A stretch of DNA of 64,000 nt from Sphingobium sp. JS3065 (GCF_026427355.1 NZ_CP102665.1:62001-126000); one strand, 5' to 3'; counted from the stretch's first letter, positions 46,815 to 56,107 are shown. Program-made: numbers and translations. Notes: generated from the sequence alone by a model not told the origin.

Positions 46815-47019
46815 ATAGCCGCTGCACCAAGGCGTCCACGATAAAAGGCATGCCGATGATCGCGCGTGTCGCGGAACATATGGGCGAGGCTCATTTTGCA
46901 TCCGGCGCCGGTCATTCTGGTTGGGGACAATGCCGCCGTAAGCGCCCGGCACGTGCTGACCAATGCTGATCCGCGAGGAGGCGAACAAACGGGCCCGCTG
47001 CCGTCATCGCTGCCGCGCT

Positions 47020-48288
47020 TCACCATTCCAGCGGCACCGATGTCGTGAAGCGCAGCGGAAGGCCGGGCGCATATGTGATCGGCTCGGACGGCGTAAGACG
47101 GAAATCGGGCAGGCGGACGAGCAGTTCGGTAAGCGCCACGCGAGCCTGCATCCTTGCCAATTGGCTGCCGATGCAATTGTGGCGACCAAAACCGAAGGCC
47201 AGATGCTGACCGGCATTTGGGCGAGCCAGATCGAACGTGCCAGGCTTGTCGAACTGGTCAGCATCCATCCCGGCTCCGTTCAACATCGCGTAGACGATCG
47301 CTCCGGCTGGAATCTCCACGCCCCGGATGACGACATCGCGTTTCGCGCGGCGAAGATTGCCCAGGGCGGAACCCCTCATGCGCAGCGCTTCCTCAATTGC
47401 CTGGGGCACCAATGCCAGGTCATCCTGAAGCGCGCGCCGCTGTTCGGGATTGTCATTCAGCAGAATGACTGTCTGGCTGATGAGGTTGGCGGTCGTATCA
47501 TGTCCCGCCGCGATCAGATTGGGAATGTTGACGACCGCACTGGCATCGGAAACCCGATGGTTTCCGTTCGTGTCTTTCAATGCCAGGAGGGCAGAGAACA
47601 CGTCATTGGCCGGCGCGCGCCGCAGTCTGGCGACATATTCCTTGAAATAGGCCTTCGCCTCCAGCAGGTTCGTCCAATGTTCGCGCAACTCTTCGGGCGG
47701 CATGGGATGCGCCGCCGCCGGTTCTTCCTCCGGAGAGCGGCGGACCGACAGCATCGTCATGAAATCATCGCTCCACCCGCGGAACAGATCGGCATGATCG
47801 GCAGGCACGCCAAACACGTCGACGATGGTCGAAAGCGCGAGCGGGTAGCTATATTGGCTCATCAGTTCGCACCGACCATCGGCGATGAAGCCATCGATCA
47901 GCCGTTTCGCCCGCTCCCTGACCGCGGGTTCCAGATCCGCCACCAGCTTGTGCGTGAATAGGCTGGCGAGAGGCTGCCGCAAAGCGGTATGCTCGGGCTT
48001 GTCCATACCCAGCAGCAGCTCGTGATCGGTGAAATCCCGGACTTGCGGCGCAAGATCGGCCGGCGGTGGCAGGAAGCCGAAAACCTTGCTGGAAAATGTA
48101 TCGGCGTCTTTCAGCACCGTCTTGACGTCATCATATTTGCTGACGATCCAAAGCGCCAAGGGTTCGTAGAAGAACACAGGCGCCGTCGCATGGATTCGCG
48201 CGACCGCGGGATAAGGATCGTGAATATAGGACGTATCGAACGGATTGAACCAGTTGAAGTCGGTTGCTTCAAGACTCGCATCGCGCAT
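47020..48288 (-). CDS. Cytochrome P450 (paralogue of the one at 20662-21924)
   Basis: The 422-residue product has the I-helix AAGHDTTAN, the EEALRMR ExxR, and the heme loop FGFGRHNCIG with Cys372. Long shared stretches with the 20662 enzyme (for example HDPYPAVARIHATAPVFFY against HDPLGQITRMHTVAPVFYY) show they are true paralogues, probably with related substrates. RBS AGAGGA precedes ATG 48288. It is divergent from an AraC regulator that may control it. No ferredoxin partner is near. The 205 bases before it, downstream of the RraA gene, hold nothing convincing. Confidence 0.92.
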   Translation of the reverse strand: MRDASLEATDFNWFNPFDTSYIHDPYPAVARIHATAPVFFYEPLALWIVSKYDDVKTVLKDADTFSSKVFGFLPPPADLAPQVRDFTDHELLLGMDKPEHTALRQPLASLFTHKLVADLEPAVRERAKRLIDGFIADGRCELMSQYSYPLALSTIVDVFGVPADHADLFRGWSDDFMTMLSVRRSPEEEPAAAHPMPPEELREHWTNLLEAKAYFKEYVARLRRAPANDVFSALLALKDTNGNHRVSDASAVVNIPNLIAAGHDTTANLISQTVILLNDNPEQRRALQDDLALVPQAIEEALRMRGSALGNLRRAKRDVVIRGVEIPAGAIVYAMLNGAGMDADQFDKPGTFDLARPNAGQHLAFGFGRHNCIGSQLARMQARVALTELLVRLPDFRLTPSEPITYAPGLPLRFTTSVPLEW

Positions 48289-48335
48289 CGCACGTCCTCT
48301 TTATGATTTATCCCGATGCCACCAGCATCGTCATG

Positions 48336-48355
48336 GCCGCCGCTTGTGCGGCGGC
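48336..48355. repeat. Perfect 8-bp hairpin between P450 and AraC genes
   Basis: GCCGCCGC and GCGGCGGC pair across TTGT in the 148-base divergent region. It could be an operator or lie in the untranslated leader of the P450. Confidence 0.35.
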
Positions 48356-48436
48356 GAACATTTTGCATCGGAAGAACCGATTGACCTATAGGCACAACCG
48401 CCAGATATTTGTTATTTTACGCCAAGCGAGGTTTTT

Positions 48437-49462
48437 ATGCGGCGTGAGACATATCGCAAGATCAGCCTGTCCAACGTCAGCGTCAGGATCATGGGGGATA
48501 TTCTTCGTGGTACCGGCCTGAATAGCGAAGCCGCATTTCGAGCGGCTGGTCTTTCGCCCGAAGTTGCCGAAACACTGGGCGCGACTGTTTCGGGCAGCGA
48601 GGAGTTGGGATTCCAACGCGCGTTCGCCGCCATGACGGCAGACCGGCCGGAATTGTGGATCGCCGCAGGATCGCGGTACAACCTCCTGACATTGGACAAT
48701 ATCGGGCTGGCGATGCTCAGCGCCCCGTGTCTGAAGAATATGCTCGACATCGTTCACCTGGGCGAATTGGAGTTCACCTTCTCCACCTTTGCTTCGGTGC
48801 CGGCAGAGTCAGGGCAGGCAGGGCTGGAAATGTTCCTGGATGAGGTGCCGGATGATCTGAAGCATTTTACCGTTTGCCGCGACGTCACCCTTGCGACCCG
48901 GGCGCTCGATCACATCTGGGGCGGGACGTTCCCCTTGACCGCCGTGGAACTTGAACTTCCGCAAGCCTATGCGGGCTTATTCTCATTCATACGCGCACCG
49001 CTTACGTTCGAAGCGCCTACGACGCGCTGGCTCTGGGCTCCCGAATTGTTGGACCGGCCCTTACCCCACGCCAACGAACTTCTTTACCGCTCCTATCTGG
49101 CCAGAGCCCGCGAAGGCATTGCACAACTGGAACTGGAGGGGGATATCGGAGAGCATGTCCTGCGCGTTCTTGTCGCGTCCTTCCCCGATATGCTTGCTCT
49201 TCCCGAGGTCGCAAAACGTCTGGGCAAGTCGCCCCGCGCCCTGCAACGGGCGTTGCAAGAGCGCCATCTGCAATTTCGCGACCTCGCCAATGAGGCGCGG
49301 ATCGATCGCGCGCGGCAGCTTTTGCGCACGACGGCGCTTCCGGTGTCGGAGATATCGGTGCAGGTCGGCTATGGGGATCTGTCGAGCTTCAGCCATGCAT
49401 TCAAGCGCGTGACAGGCATGACGCCCCGCGACTATCGGATGCACATGCCTGGCGCATCCTGA
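48437..49462 (+). CDS. AraC family transcriptional regulator
   Basis: The 341-residue product has an N-terminal ligand domain of the AraC_N (arabinose-binding-like) type over about residues 15-205 and a C-terminal AraC helix-turn-helix pair from about 240 (PEVAKRLGKSPRALQRALQE, then PVSEISVQVGYGDLSSFSHA, then RVTGMTPRDYR). Such activators in sphingomonads often switch on P450 or terpenoid/steroid genes. It is divergent from the P450 at 48288 and ends 13 bases from the convergent SDR. GAGG precedes ATG 48437. Confidence 0.9.
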   Translation: MRRETYRKISLSNVSVRIMGDILRGTGLNSEAAFRAAGLSPEVAETLGATVSGSEELGFQRAFAAMTADRPELWIAAGSRYNLLTLDNIGLAMLSAPCLKNMLDIVHLGELEFTFSTFASVPAESGQAGLEMFLDEVPDDLKHFTVCRDVTLATRALDHIWGGTFPLTAVELELPQAYAGLFSFIRAPLTFEAPTTRWLWAPELLDRPLPHANELLYRSYLARAREGIAQLELEGDIGEHVLRVLVASFPDMLALPEVAKRLGKSPRALQRALQERHLQFRDLANEARIDRARQLLRTTALPVSEISVQVGYGDLSSFSHAFKRVTGMTPRDYRMHMPGAS

Positions 49463-49475
49463 TGCTGTCCGGTCG

Positions 49476-50240
49476 TCACCAGGCGCTGGCGCCGCCGTCC
49501 ACGGTCAGGTCGGTGCCGGTGACCCAACTTGCCTCGTCCGAGCAAAGATAGACGAGCGCCCAGGCGACATCCTCCGCCGTTCCATGTCTGCGGATCATGG
49601 ATTTGTTCAGGGCTGCATCCTTGAAGCCGGGGACGTGATCGAACGCCATCTGCCCCGATACAGTTTGAATGGCGCCTGGGGAGACGGTGTTGGCGCGGAT
49701 GCCGTGCGGCGCGCCTTCAAAGGCGAGTTGCCGGGTGAAGGCAAGGATGCCGCCTTTGCCTGCGGCATGTGCAGCGGCCCCCAGGGAGGGCGTGGCGTTC
49801 CAGGCGGCCAGCGAAGCGAAATTGACGATGGAACCCCCGCCCTGGGCGACCATGTGCGGCCATGCTGCCGTCACCGGCAGGAAGACGATGTCCAGTTCAC
49901 CCTTCATCGTCCTTTGCCATTGGGCGAGCGTCATGTCGCCGACCGGAGCGAATTCGACGAAGCCGGCCGCCGTGACGAGGCTGTCGATCCGACCGTGCCG
50001 GGCTATGACATGGTCCATCAGCGCCTTTGCGCCGGCTTCGCCGGTCAGGTCGAAGCTGACAGCCTCTATAGTCGTGCCATCGGTCTTTGCGCGCTTAACC
50101 GTCTCCGCCAAGCCCGCTTGGTCCAGGTCGACCGCCACGACGGTCGCCCCCTCCCTGGCGAAGAGCAAGGCGGCTCCTTGACCCAATCCTGTCGCCGCTC
50201 CGGTTATGACCGCAATTTTCCCTGCCAGCCGGTCCGCCAT
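49476..50240 (-). CDS. SDR family protein with His in place of the catalytic Tyr (paralogue of 26605-27372)
   Basis: The 254-residue product has the cofactor motif TGAATGLG and Ser143 in IVNFASLAAW, but the active-site motif is HAAGK (His158, Lys162) in place of YxxxK, and NNAG is TAAG. It aligns along its full length with the protein at 26605, sharing [16 protein letters not shown] against [16 protein letters not shown] and the ending VTGTDLTVDGGASAW against [15 protein letters not shown]. The matched substitutions show a distinct subfamily. It is last in the unit hydrolase - NmrA protein - NTF2-like protein - SDR. AGAGGAAGAAC precedes its ATG. Confidence 0.88.
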   Translation of the reverse strand: MADRLAGKIAVITGAATGLGQGAALLFAREGATVVAVDLDQAGLAETVKRAKTDGTTIEAVSFDLTGEAGAKALMDHVIARHGRIDSLVTAAGFVEFAPVGDMTLAQWQRTMKGELDIVFLPVTAAWPHMVAQGGGSIVNFASLAAWNATPSLGAAAHAAGKGGILAFTRQLAFEGAPHGIRANTVSPGAIQTVSGQMAFDHVPGFKDAALNKSMIRRHGTAEDVAWALVYLCSDEASWVTGTDLTVDGGASAW

Positions 50241-50273
50241 GTTCGTTCTTCCTCTTTCCTTGTCTGTGCAGGT

Positions 50274-50681
50274 TCAATGCAGCTCCGCGAGCGCTTCCCC
50301 CAGAGCGGGACCAATGACCTTCTGCCCATAGGCGCTGTCGAAATACTCTGCCACGCGCACGATCTTCGAGTCCGACAGGGTTATCCAGTGGGAGATGGTG
50401 TTCTTATACTCGTCGCCATTATGCAGCCTGGAGTCGGTCAGGGACTCAACCGCGACATAATCGCCTTCGCCGATCATGCGCAGAGGCGTGATGACCATCC
50501 CGCGCTCGTCGAAGATCTTTTGAAAGGCGGCGCTCAAATGCGGGAGCTGCGGCGTCACGTCGCCCATGCCGCAAATCCACCAGCAAAAATCGTCGCTGCC
50601 ATATTCGCGGACTGCTTCCAGCATGCCCTTGGCGGAAACAGCGGCCAGGAAGGCGGCGACGAGCGCTTTGTTATCGTTCAT
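50274..50681 (-). CDS. NTF2-like (SnoaL-fold) protein
   Basis: I start at ATG 50681, with GAGG six bases upstream, for 135 residues (MNDNKALVAAFLAAV...). The pattern of an N-terminal helix, then DDFCWWICG, then a long helix-loop (QLPHLSAAFQKIFDERG), and strands VAVESLTDSRLHNGDEY and ISHWITLSDSKIVRVAEYFD is that of the SnoaL/limonene-epoxide-hydrolase fold. Such proteins isomerise or hydrolyse ring intermediates. It sits between an NmrA-type protein and an SDR in a coupled operon. Substrate unknown. Confidence 0.8.
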   Translation of the reverse strand: MNDNKALVAAFLAAVSAKGMLEAVREYGSDDFCWWICGMGDVTPQLPHLSAAFQKIFDERGMVITPLRMIGEGDYVAVESLTDSRLHNGDEYKNTISHWITLSDSKIVRVAEYFDSAYGQKVIGPALGEALAELH

Positions 50682-50721
50682 ATTTGCCTCGCTCATTGCA
50701 GCGATGTGCCTTGGGGAAATA

Positions 50722-51597
50722 TCAGGCGCTGACCGCTTCCTGCCATTGCGCGGCGCATTCCGCGACATAATCGACATGGCTGCGGGGCGGGCGGCCAAGC
50801 AATTGGGTGAGGATTTCCAGTTCCTCAGCATTGCCAAGCATCCCGTGTACCTTGATTTCGTCCCACATGGCTCCCAGGTCATCGACGACCCACGGTTCAA
50901 GGTAGGGCTTTACGACCGCCTGCCACTGGCTGGTGTCGCCTTCATATTTTATGGGGCGGCCCAAGGCTCGTTCCCAGGTTTCCGCGCATTGCGGACCAGT
51001 CAGATTTTCGGGGCCGATAAGAGCGTAATTCTTTCCGCCATGGCGGTCCGAGGTGACGATCTTCGCTGCCGCGTCGGCGATGTCCCGCACGTCGACACGC
51101 CAGCAGCCCACAGTGCCGATGGGGTTCAGGTAGACGCCGTGGTTCATCAGCGCATAGCGCGAATATTCGTCATTCTGGAAGAAGTGATTGGGGCTGATGA
51201 TCGTGTGGATCATTCCCGACGCTTTGACCGCCGCCTCGATCGCCAGCTTGGAGCCGAGATGGGGGAGGTGGTGCAGATGTCCGATGCTGTGGGTCGATTG
51301 ATAGACGAAACGCTGTACGCCGGCTGCTTTCGCCATCGCGACCACCATCAGGCCTTCGACAGTTTCATATGTGGTCGCGGCATTCAGCATGAACACCGCT
51401 TCAATGCCGTGGAATGCGGGGCGAGCGCCATCGGGATCGCCGACGACATTGACGACCACTGCTTGCGCCTCAGCGGGTACAAGGCTGGCGCGATCCGCGT
51501 TGTGCACCAGCACCCGGACCGACTGGCCCTGATCGAGCAGGTTCCTGACCAGATGACTGCCGACATTTCCGGTGCCGCCAAGAACGAGAATGGTCAT
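50722..51597 (-). CDS. NmrA-type NAD(P)-binding protein (atypical SDR)
   Basis: The start is ATG 51597 (MTILVLGGTGNVGSHL...), overlapping the upstream hydrolase stop in an ATGA, for 291 residues. The N-terminal GGTGNVG is the NmrA/atypical-SDR nucleotide motif. The active-site YxxxK of classical SDRs is absent, as usual in NmrA-like proteins; SIGHLHHLPHLGSKLAIE and ISPNHFFQN are family-like stretches. Members are NADPH-dependent reductases (quinone or phenolic ether) or redox sensors. Operon partners make an enzyme role more likely than a regulator. Confidence 0.83.
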   Translation of the reverse strand: MTILVLGGTGNVGSHLVRNLLDQGQSVRVLVHNADRASLVPAEAQAVVVNVVGDPDGARPAFHGIEAVFMLNAATTYETVEGLMVVAMAKAAGVQRFVYQSTHSIGHLHHLPHLGSKLAIEAAVKASGMIHTIISPNHFFQNDEYSRYALMNHGVYLNPIGTVGCWRVDVRDIADAAAKIVTSDRHGGKNYALIGPENLTGPQCAETWERALGRPIKYEGDTSQWQAVVKPYLEPWVVDDLGAMWDEIKVHGMLGNAEELEILTQLLGRPPRSHVDYVAECAAQWQEAVSA

Positions 51598-52478
51598 AGG
51601 CTTGATCCCCGATGATTGGATGGTTGGTCTAAAAGAAACCGCAGCATCAGCGCCGCCGTCTCTTCCGGCTGCTCGATGTTCGGACAATGGCCTCCATCTT
51701 CGAACAGGGCGAGTTGGGCGTCGGGGATCTGTCTGACAAGTTCATCGGCGTAGCCGGGCAGGCGCAGCTTGTCGCGCGCGCCAGCGATAATGAGCGTCGG
51801 CGCGGTGATGTTGCCGTAGGGAGTCGTGTCCACATTGCCGAATTCGCTACGCGGAGGCGCGGCGGGCGACCGGAAACGGGCTGCGGCGATGCTTTCCCAT
51901 GCGCCTGGCGCGATGCTGATCGCGTGACGGCGCTTGATATAGGCCGGATCGCGATACCAGACCGGATTTTCGAAAATGGCCTCCAGCACCTCCGCCATCG
52001 ACGCTTCGCTGCCGTCATAGTCGAGCAGACGCTGCCGATACGCATTGGCGGGCACGAAGCCGCCGCCGCTGATGGAAACCATGCGGTCAATGGGAAGGCG
52101 GCATGGCTGCTCGCTTGCCATTTGCAGCAGGAATGTGCCGCCCATCGAATTCCCGACGAAATGCGCCTTGTCGAGCGCCATCACCTCGACGAAGCGAGCG
52201 ATATGCCAGAACATGCGCGCGCGCTTGCTTTCAAAGTCATGGACCTTCGCCGTTTCGCCGAACCCGAGCCAGTCTGGCGCGATGATCCGGAAGTGCGGCG
52301 CGAGAAGGGGGATCAGATATTCCCAGCATAGTTCGGCATTGCCGCCAAATTCTCCGCTGTGAAGCATCACTAGTGGCGGACCGTCACCGGCCTCCAGATA
52401 ATGGGTGCGAATGCCATCGATCTCGATGAAGCGGCTATGATAGTGGCGCGTGACCGCTGGCACGGTGTAGGAGGTCAT
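51594..52478 (-). CDS. Alpha/beta hydrolase, meta-cleavage-product hydrolase-like
   Basis: I use ATG 52478 (MTSYTVPAVTRHYHSRF...), preceded by AGGGA, giving 294 residues. The fold features are HYLEAGDGPPLVMLHSGEFG near residue 26, nucleophile Ser111 in VGNSMGGTFLL, an acid in AGARDKLRLPG, and the catalytic His in DGGHCPNIEQPE. The sequence resembles C-C bond hydrolases of meta-cleavage pathways and simple esterases; which it is cannot be settled. It is first in a four-gene minus-strand operon, coupled to the NmrA gene. A lactone or ester made by the Baeyer-Villiger-like enzyme at 54134 could be its substrate (inference). Confidence 0.86.
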   Translation of the reverse strand: MTSYTVPAVTRHYHSRFIEIDGIRTHYLEAGDGPPLVMLHSGEFGGNAELCWEYLIPLLAPHFRIIAPDWLGFGETAKVHDFESKRARMFWHIARFVEVMALDKAHFVGNSMGGTFLLQMASEQPCRLPIDRMVSISGGGFVPANAYRQRLLDYDGSEASMAEVLEAIFENPVWYRDPAYIKRRHAISIAPGAWESIAAARFRSPAAPPRSEFGNVDTTPYGNITAPTLIIAGARDKLRLPGYADELVRQIPDAQLALFEDGGHCPNIEQPEETAALMLRFLLDQPSNHRGSSL

Positions 52479-52773
52479 CGGTTCAAGTCCCTGTTTCTGT
52501 AAAGCAGGGCAACGCCCCGCCATGTTGATTTTGGAGGAAAGATACGTCCTGGAGATTCATAGGCCGTGCATCAGATCGTCCCGGCGGCATGGCCAGCCAA
52601 CTCACCTGCCCGATTGATCTTTGGCGCCGCATTCATCTCATCTGTTCGGTCGATCACAAGCCATCTCCATCGGCCAGATTTTGCTGGCTTCGTATATTTT
52701 GCGCGAGCGGTCGGGCCTCTCGCGGGTTGGCGGCGCCTACGGAAAGCTTGCAATCCGTCCACTTGTCGCAGCA

Positions 52774-52802
52774 TTGAAAACGTTCTTACATTGGAATATA
52801 AT
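52774..52802 (+). promoter_or_regulatory. Near-consensus sigma-70 promoter for the aldo/keto reductase
   Basis: TTGAAA (52774-52779) and TATAAT (52797-52802) are separated by exactly 17 bases. Transcription would start near 52809, which excludes the upstream in-frame starts of the reductase and supports ATG 52854. Confidence 0.6.
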
Positions 52803-52853
52803 CCCATATGTGTACAGAATAGTCCGCGAACGTCGGCTGCGCAAGCGCAAAAC

Positions 52854-53876
52854 ATGCTGGCAGTCGCGGTCGATATGTCCGTGCGGGCCTATAAACCTGA
52901 TCACATTAGGGCGGTGCAAGCCGCTTCGGAGATTGAAATCACTCACCACAGCGCCTTGAATATCACCGCTTGCCAGATGGCGCTCGGCTGCAACACGCTG
53001 GGCCATATCGATAGCGCACAGGCGCGGGAGATCCTGTTTACGGCGCTCGACCGGGGTGTGACGCTGTTCGACACGGCCGCCAGCTATGCGGGTGGCCGTT
53101 CCGAGGAAGAGCTTGGGCGCTGGCTGCCGCCCCACCCGCTGTCGAGCAGGATCATCACGAAATTCGGCCATCCCTCGTCGGCAAATGCGGAAACCGGCGC
53201 CGCTTCAGCCCATTTGGCGGGTATCGCGCTGGACCAGAGCCTGCGACGTCTGCGCCGGGAACGGATCGATATCTGGCTGATCCATTTTCCCGATGAAGCC
53301 ACGCCCTTGACGGAGACGCTGGGCGTGATCGATCGGGCGATGCGGGCGGGAAAAGTGGGCGGCTACGGCGTGTCGAACCACGCGCCATCCCAATTGCGCG
53401 CGCTCCTGGCGACTGCCGCTTCGATGGCCATTGCCGGCCCCATGCTGGTGCAGGCGGAATATAATCTGCTGAACCGTGCCGTGGAGGAGGAGATGCTTCC
53501 GATGATCGAGCGGGAGAAGAGCATCGCCTTCGCGCCATATTTTCCGCTGGCAGGCGGCCTGCTTACGGGCAAATATAATGCCGAGCGGCCGGTTGCGGGC
53601 CGTTTGCGGAGCAAGACCGTCAATCGCTTCGAAGAGCGATTCTTCACCGCGCGCAACTGGGCGCGGCTGGACCGATTGAAGATGCTGTGCTCCGCGCATG
53701 ACGTCTCATTGCCGCATCTGGCGCTGCAATGGCTGGCAACCCGGCCAGGGGTGATCTTGCCCATCGTGGGTGCATCGTCGGCATCGCAGGTCAACGAGAA
53801 TTGCGAAATGATGGAGTCGCCTTTGGCCGAGCAGTTGCTGGCGGCGGCTTCCAAAATTCTCTCATCAGCGGAATGA
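52854..53876 (+). CDS. Aldo/keto reductase
   Basis: I start at ATG 52854, downstream of a consensus promoter, for 340 residues; ATG 52875 is a second choice. The catalytic tetrad of the AKR family is visible: Asp in TLFDTAASY, Tyr in SYAGGRSEEELGRW, Lys in IITKFGHP and His in IWLIHFPDE. The C-terminal NADPH-binding part includes PIVGASSASQVNEN. It would reduce a ketone or aldehyde to the alcohol, or the reverse. It is transcribed alone, divergent from the hydrolase operon, and followed by the BVMO gene after 257 bases. Confidence 0.88.
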   Translation: MLAVAVDMSVRAYKPDHIRAVQAASEIEITHHSALNITACQMALGCNTLGHIDSAQAREILFTALDRGVTLFDTAASYAGGRSEEELGRWLPPHPLSSRIITKFGHPSSANAETGAASAHLAGIALDQSLRRLRRERIDIWLIHFPDEATPLTETLGVIDRAMRAGKVGGYGVSNHAPSQLRALLATAASMAIAGPMLVQAEYNLLNRAVEEEMLPMIEREKSIAFAPYFPLAGGLLTGKYNAERPVAGRLRSKTVNRFEERFFTARNWARLDRLKMLCSAHDVSLPHLALQWLATRPGVILPIVGASSASQVNENCEMMESPLAEQLLAAASKILSSAE

Positions 53877-54030
53877 TGACCGCCGCAATGTTCCTATATG
53901 AGTACGCTATCGACGGCATTTTGTCGTGTAATGTGACCACAAGATTATGATAATGTGCAGGAAATTTCAGAAAAGACGGATATGGCCCATCTCTTGATAA
54001 GCCACTTGCCGAAAATTAGTTCTATATATA

Positions 54031-54040
54031 GAACATGTTC
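54031..54040. promoter_or_regulatory. GAACATGTTC palindrome, shared operator (exact copy 2)
   Basis: An exact copy 93 bases upstream of the BVMO start, directly preceded by TCTATATATA. The symmetrical site abuts what looks like a -10 region. Confidence 0.6.
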
Positions 54041-54133
54041 CCGCATAGTTGCGGGCGCGGAAATCCGGTTGGCCGGTTTGGCGGCTAAACCGCGCCAACT
54101 TTCGTCCTCCCACGGCTCAAAAGAGGTGAATTA

Positions 54134-56101
54134 ATGTCAAATGGCGCAGAGCTTCATCCCATCACTGAAAGCGACGCGTTCATCGCCGACGCATTGCGCG
54201 AGGCGTCGATCCCCGCGCTCATGGCGTCCATGTCGCACTTGGTCGGGGATTTGCGAGTTTGGGACAAAGGGATTCGTCCCGCCTCCGCACCTTTCGGGCC
54301 AGTCGATAATGATGGTTTGACAGAGGAGCAGCGAGAAGCCGTGCGCGCAGAGGCGCTCGAATTGTTGAAGGACTATCGCGATCGCGGGTCGCCGGCCCTG
54401 CCGCCGCTCGATGGCGCCACTCTCCTGAAAATGATGCGTCTGGTGGCCGGCGACGCGGCGCCCGATTCCTATCTGCCGATGCTGCTGGCCGATGCCCGGA
54501 TCGACGACAGCACGATCGCGCCGCGCGAATGGTCTGCCGAACTGAAGGAGAAGGCGGGGGATTTCCACGTCCTTATCGTCGGAGCAGGCATGTCGGGGAT
54601 GCTGATGGCCATCCGCCTGCAGGAAGCGGGCATTCCCTATGTCATCATCGAAAAGAACAGCGATGTCGGTGGCACCTGGCTGCTGAACAGCTATCCTGGC
54701 TGCAGATGCGATGTCCCCAATTATTTCTACAGCTATTCCTTCGAGAGGCGGTCCGACTGGCCGCACCATTTTTCCGAACGCGACCGCATTTTGGAATATT
54801 TCCAGGGCATCGCGCGGAAATACGACATCGTCGACAAAGTCCAGTTCAACAGCGAAGTCACGCAAGCCGTCTGGTCGGAGGAGGAGTCGGCCTGGCATGT
54901 CAGCGTGCGCCGCGAGGATGGATCGGTCGATACGATCGTCACCAAGGCGTTCATTCCCGCCGTCGGCCAACTCAGCCGGCCCAAAATCCCCGACGTGCCT
55001 GGTGCCGAGCGTTTCAGGGGCATCACTTGCCATACCGGCGCCTATGACCGTTCCATCTCTTATGAAGGCAAGCGGGTTGCGGTCGTCGGTACGGCCGCAA
55101 GCGCGATCCAGGCCATTCCGGAAATCGCGGAAAAGGCGGATCAGCTTTTCGTTGTGCAGCGGACTGCCCATTGGCTGCTGCCATCGCCCAATCATTTGGC
55201 GGAAATCGCACCGGGTATGAAGTGGCTGCTCGGGCATGTACCTTTCTACTCGCATTGGTATCGCGCGCGCTATTCGTCCCGCTCGCTCTACGGTCTGAAG
55301 GTCGCCGCCGCGATCGATCCCTCCTGGCCGCATCAGGAGCGATCGGTCAGCGCGATCAACGACCAGGCGCGCGAGCGGCTGACGGATTATCTGAAAGGCG
55401 AGCTTGGCGATCATCCTGATCTGCTCGAAAAGCTCACGCCCAGATATCCGCCATTCGCCACGCGCATCATGCCCAATAACGGCAGCTATCTGCGTAGCCT
55501 GAAGAGCGATCATACGGAGTTGGTGACCGGGAACATCGCGGCGCTTGACGAAACCGGCATCATCATGGCCGACGGGCGTCACCTCGATGTCGACATCATC
55601 ATTTACGCGACGGGATTCCAGGCGACGCGCTTCATGTATCCGATGCGGATCGTGGGCAGGGGCGGTGTTGTGCTGAGCGACTTCTGGGGTGAGGATGCGC
55701 GCGCCTATCTCGGCATAACCGTACCCGGTTTTCCTAATATGTTCATGGTCTTTGGACCGGGCACCGCCGTATTCAACGTCATCTTCCTGGCCGAATGCAA
55801 CAGCCGCTACATCATGGACGCGATTCAAGGCATGATCGAGAATGATTGGGATTCGATCGAGTGCCGGCCTGAAGTCTATGCAGAATATGTCGAGCGGTAT
55901 CGCAGAGAGGCCGCTGGGTTGGCAATCGCCAGCCCGTATGTGACAAGCTGGTACAAGAGCGCCAGCGGGAACGTCGTATCGAACCTTCCCTTCGAGGTGT
56001 CGGATTATTGGAACTGGACGCGAAAAGCGAACTTCGACGACTTCCTGACCAGCAGTGAGAACGAACACGGCGAGTCTTCGTCCGACCTGATCAGCTGTTA
56101 G
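54134..56101 (+). CDS. Baeyer-Villiger-type flavin monooxygenase with N-terminal extension
   Basis: The 655-residue product has about 140 extra N-terminal residues (helical, starting MSNGAELHPITESDAF) before the FAD motif VGAGMSG near residue 152. The BVMO fingerprint FRGITCHTGAYD near residue 293 fits FxGxxxHxxxW(P/D) except that Trp is Tyr. The NADPH motif is VVGTAASAIQ and not GxGxxG/A. YATGF near residue 496 closes the family pattern. The long N-terminus recalls 4-hydroxyacetophenone-type enzymes, which turn ketones into esters or lactones. AGAGGTGAATTA precedes the start. Six bases separate it from an SDR, so it is the head of an operon controlled by the GAACATGTTC site upstream. Confidence 0.88.
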   Translation: MSNGAELHPITESDAFIADALREASIPALMASMSHLVGDLRVWDKGIRPASAPFGPVDNDGLTEEQREAVRAEALELLKDYRDRGSPALPPLDGATLLKMMRLVAGDAAPDSYLPMLLADARIDDSTIAPREWSAELKEKAGDFHVLIVGAGMSGMLMAIRLQEAGIPYVIIEKNSDVGGTWLLNSYPGCRCDVPNYFYSYSFERRSDWPHHFSERDRILEYFQGIARKYDIVDKVQFNSEVTQAVWSEEESAWHVSVRREDGSVDTIVTKAFIPAVGQLSRPKIPDVPGAERFRGITCHTGAYDRSISYEGKRVAVVGTAASAIQAIPEIAEKADQLFVVQRTAHWLLPSPNHLAEIAPGMKWLLGHVPFYSHWYRARYSSRSLYGLKVAAAIDPSWPHQERSVSAINDQARERLTDYLKGELGDHPDLLEKLTPRYPPFATRIMPNNGSYLRSLKSDHTELVTGNIAALDETGIIMADGRHLDVDIIIYATGFQATRFMYPMRIVGRGGVVLSDFWGEDARAYLGITVPGFPNMFMVFGPGTAVFNVIFLAECNSRYIMDAIQGMIENDWDSIECRPEVYAEYVERYRREAAGLAIASPYVTSWYKSASGNVVSNLPFEVSDYWNWTRKANFDDFLTSSENEHGESSSDLISC

Positions 56102-56107
56102 GACAAA

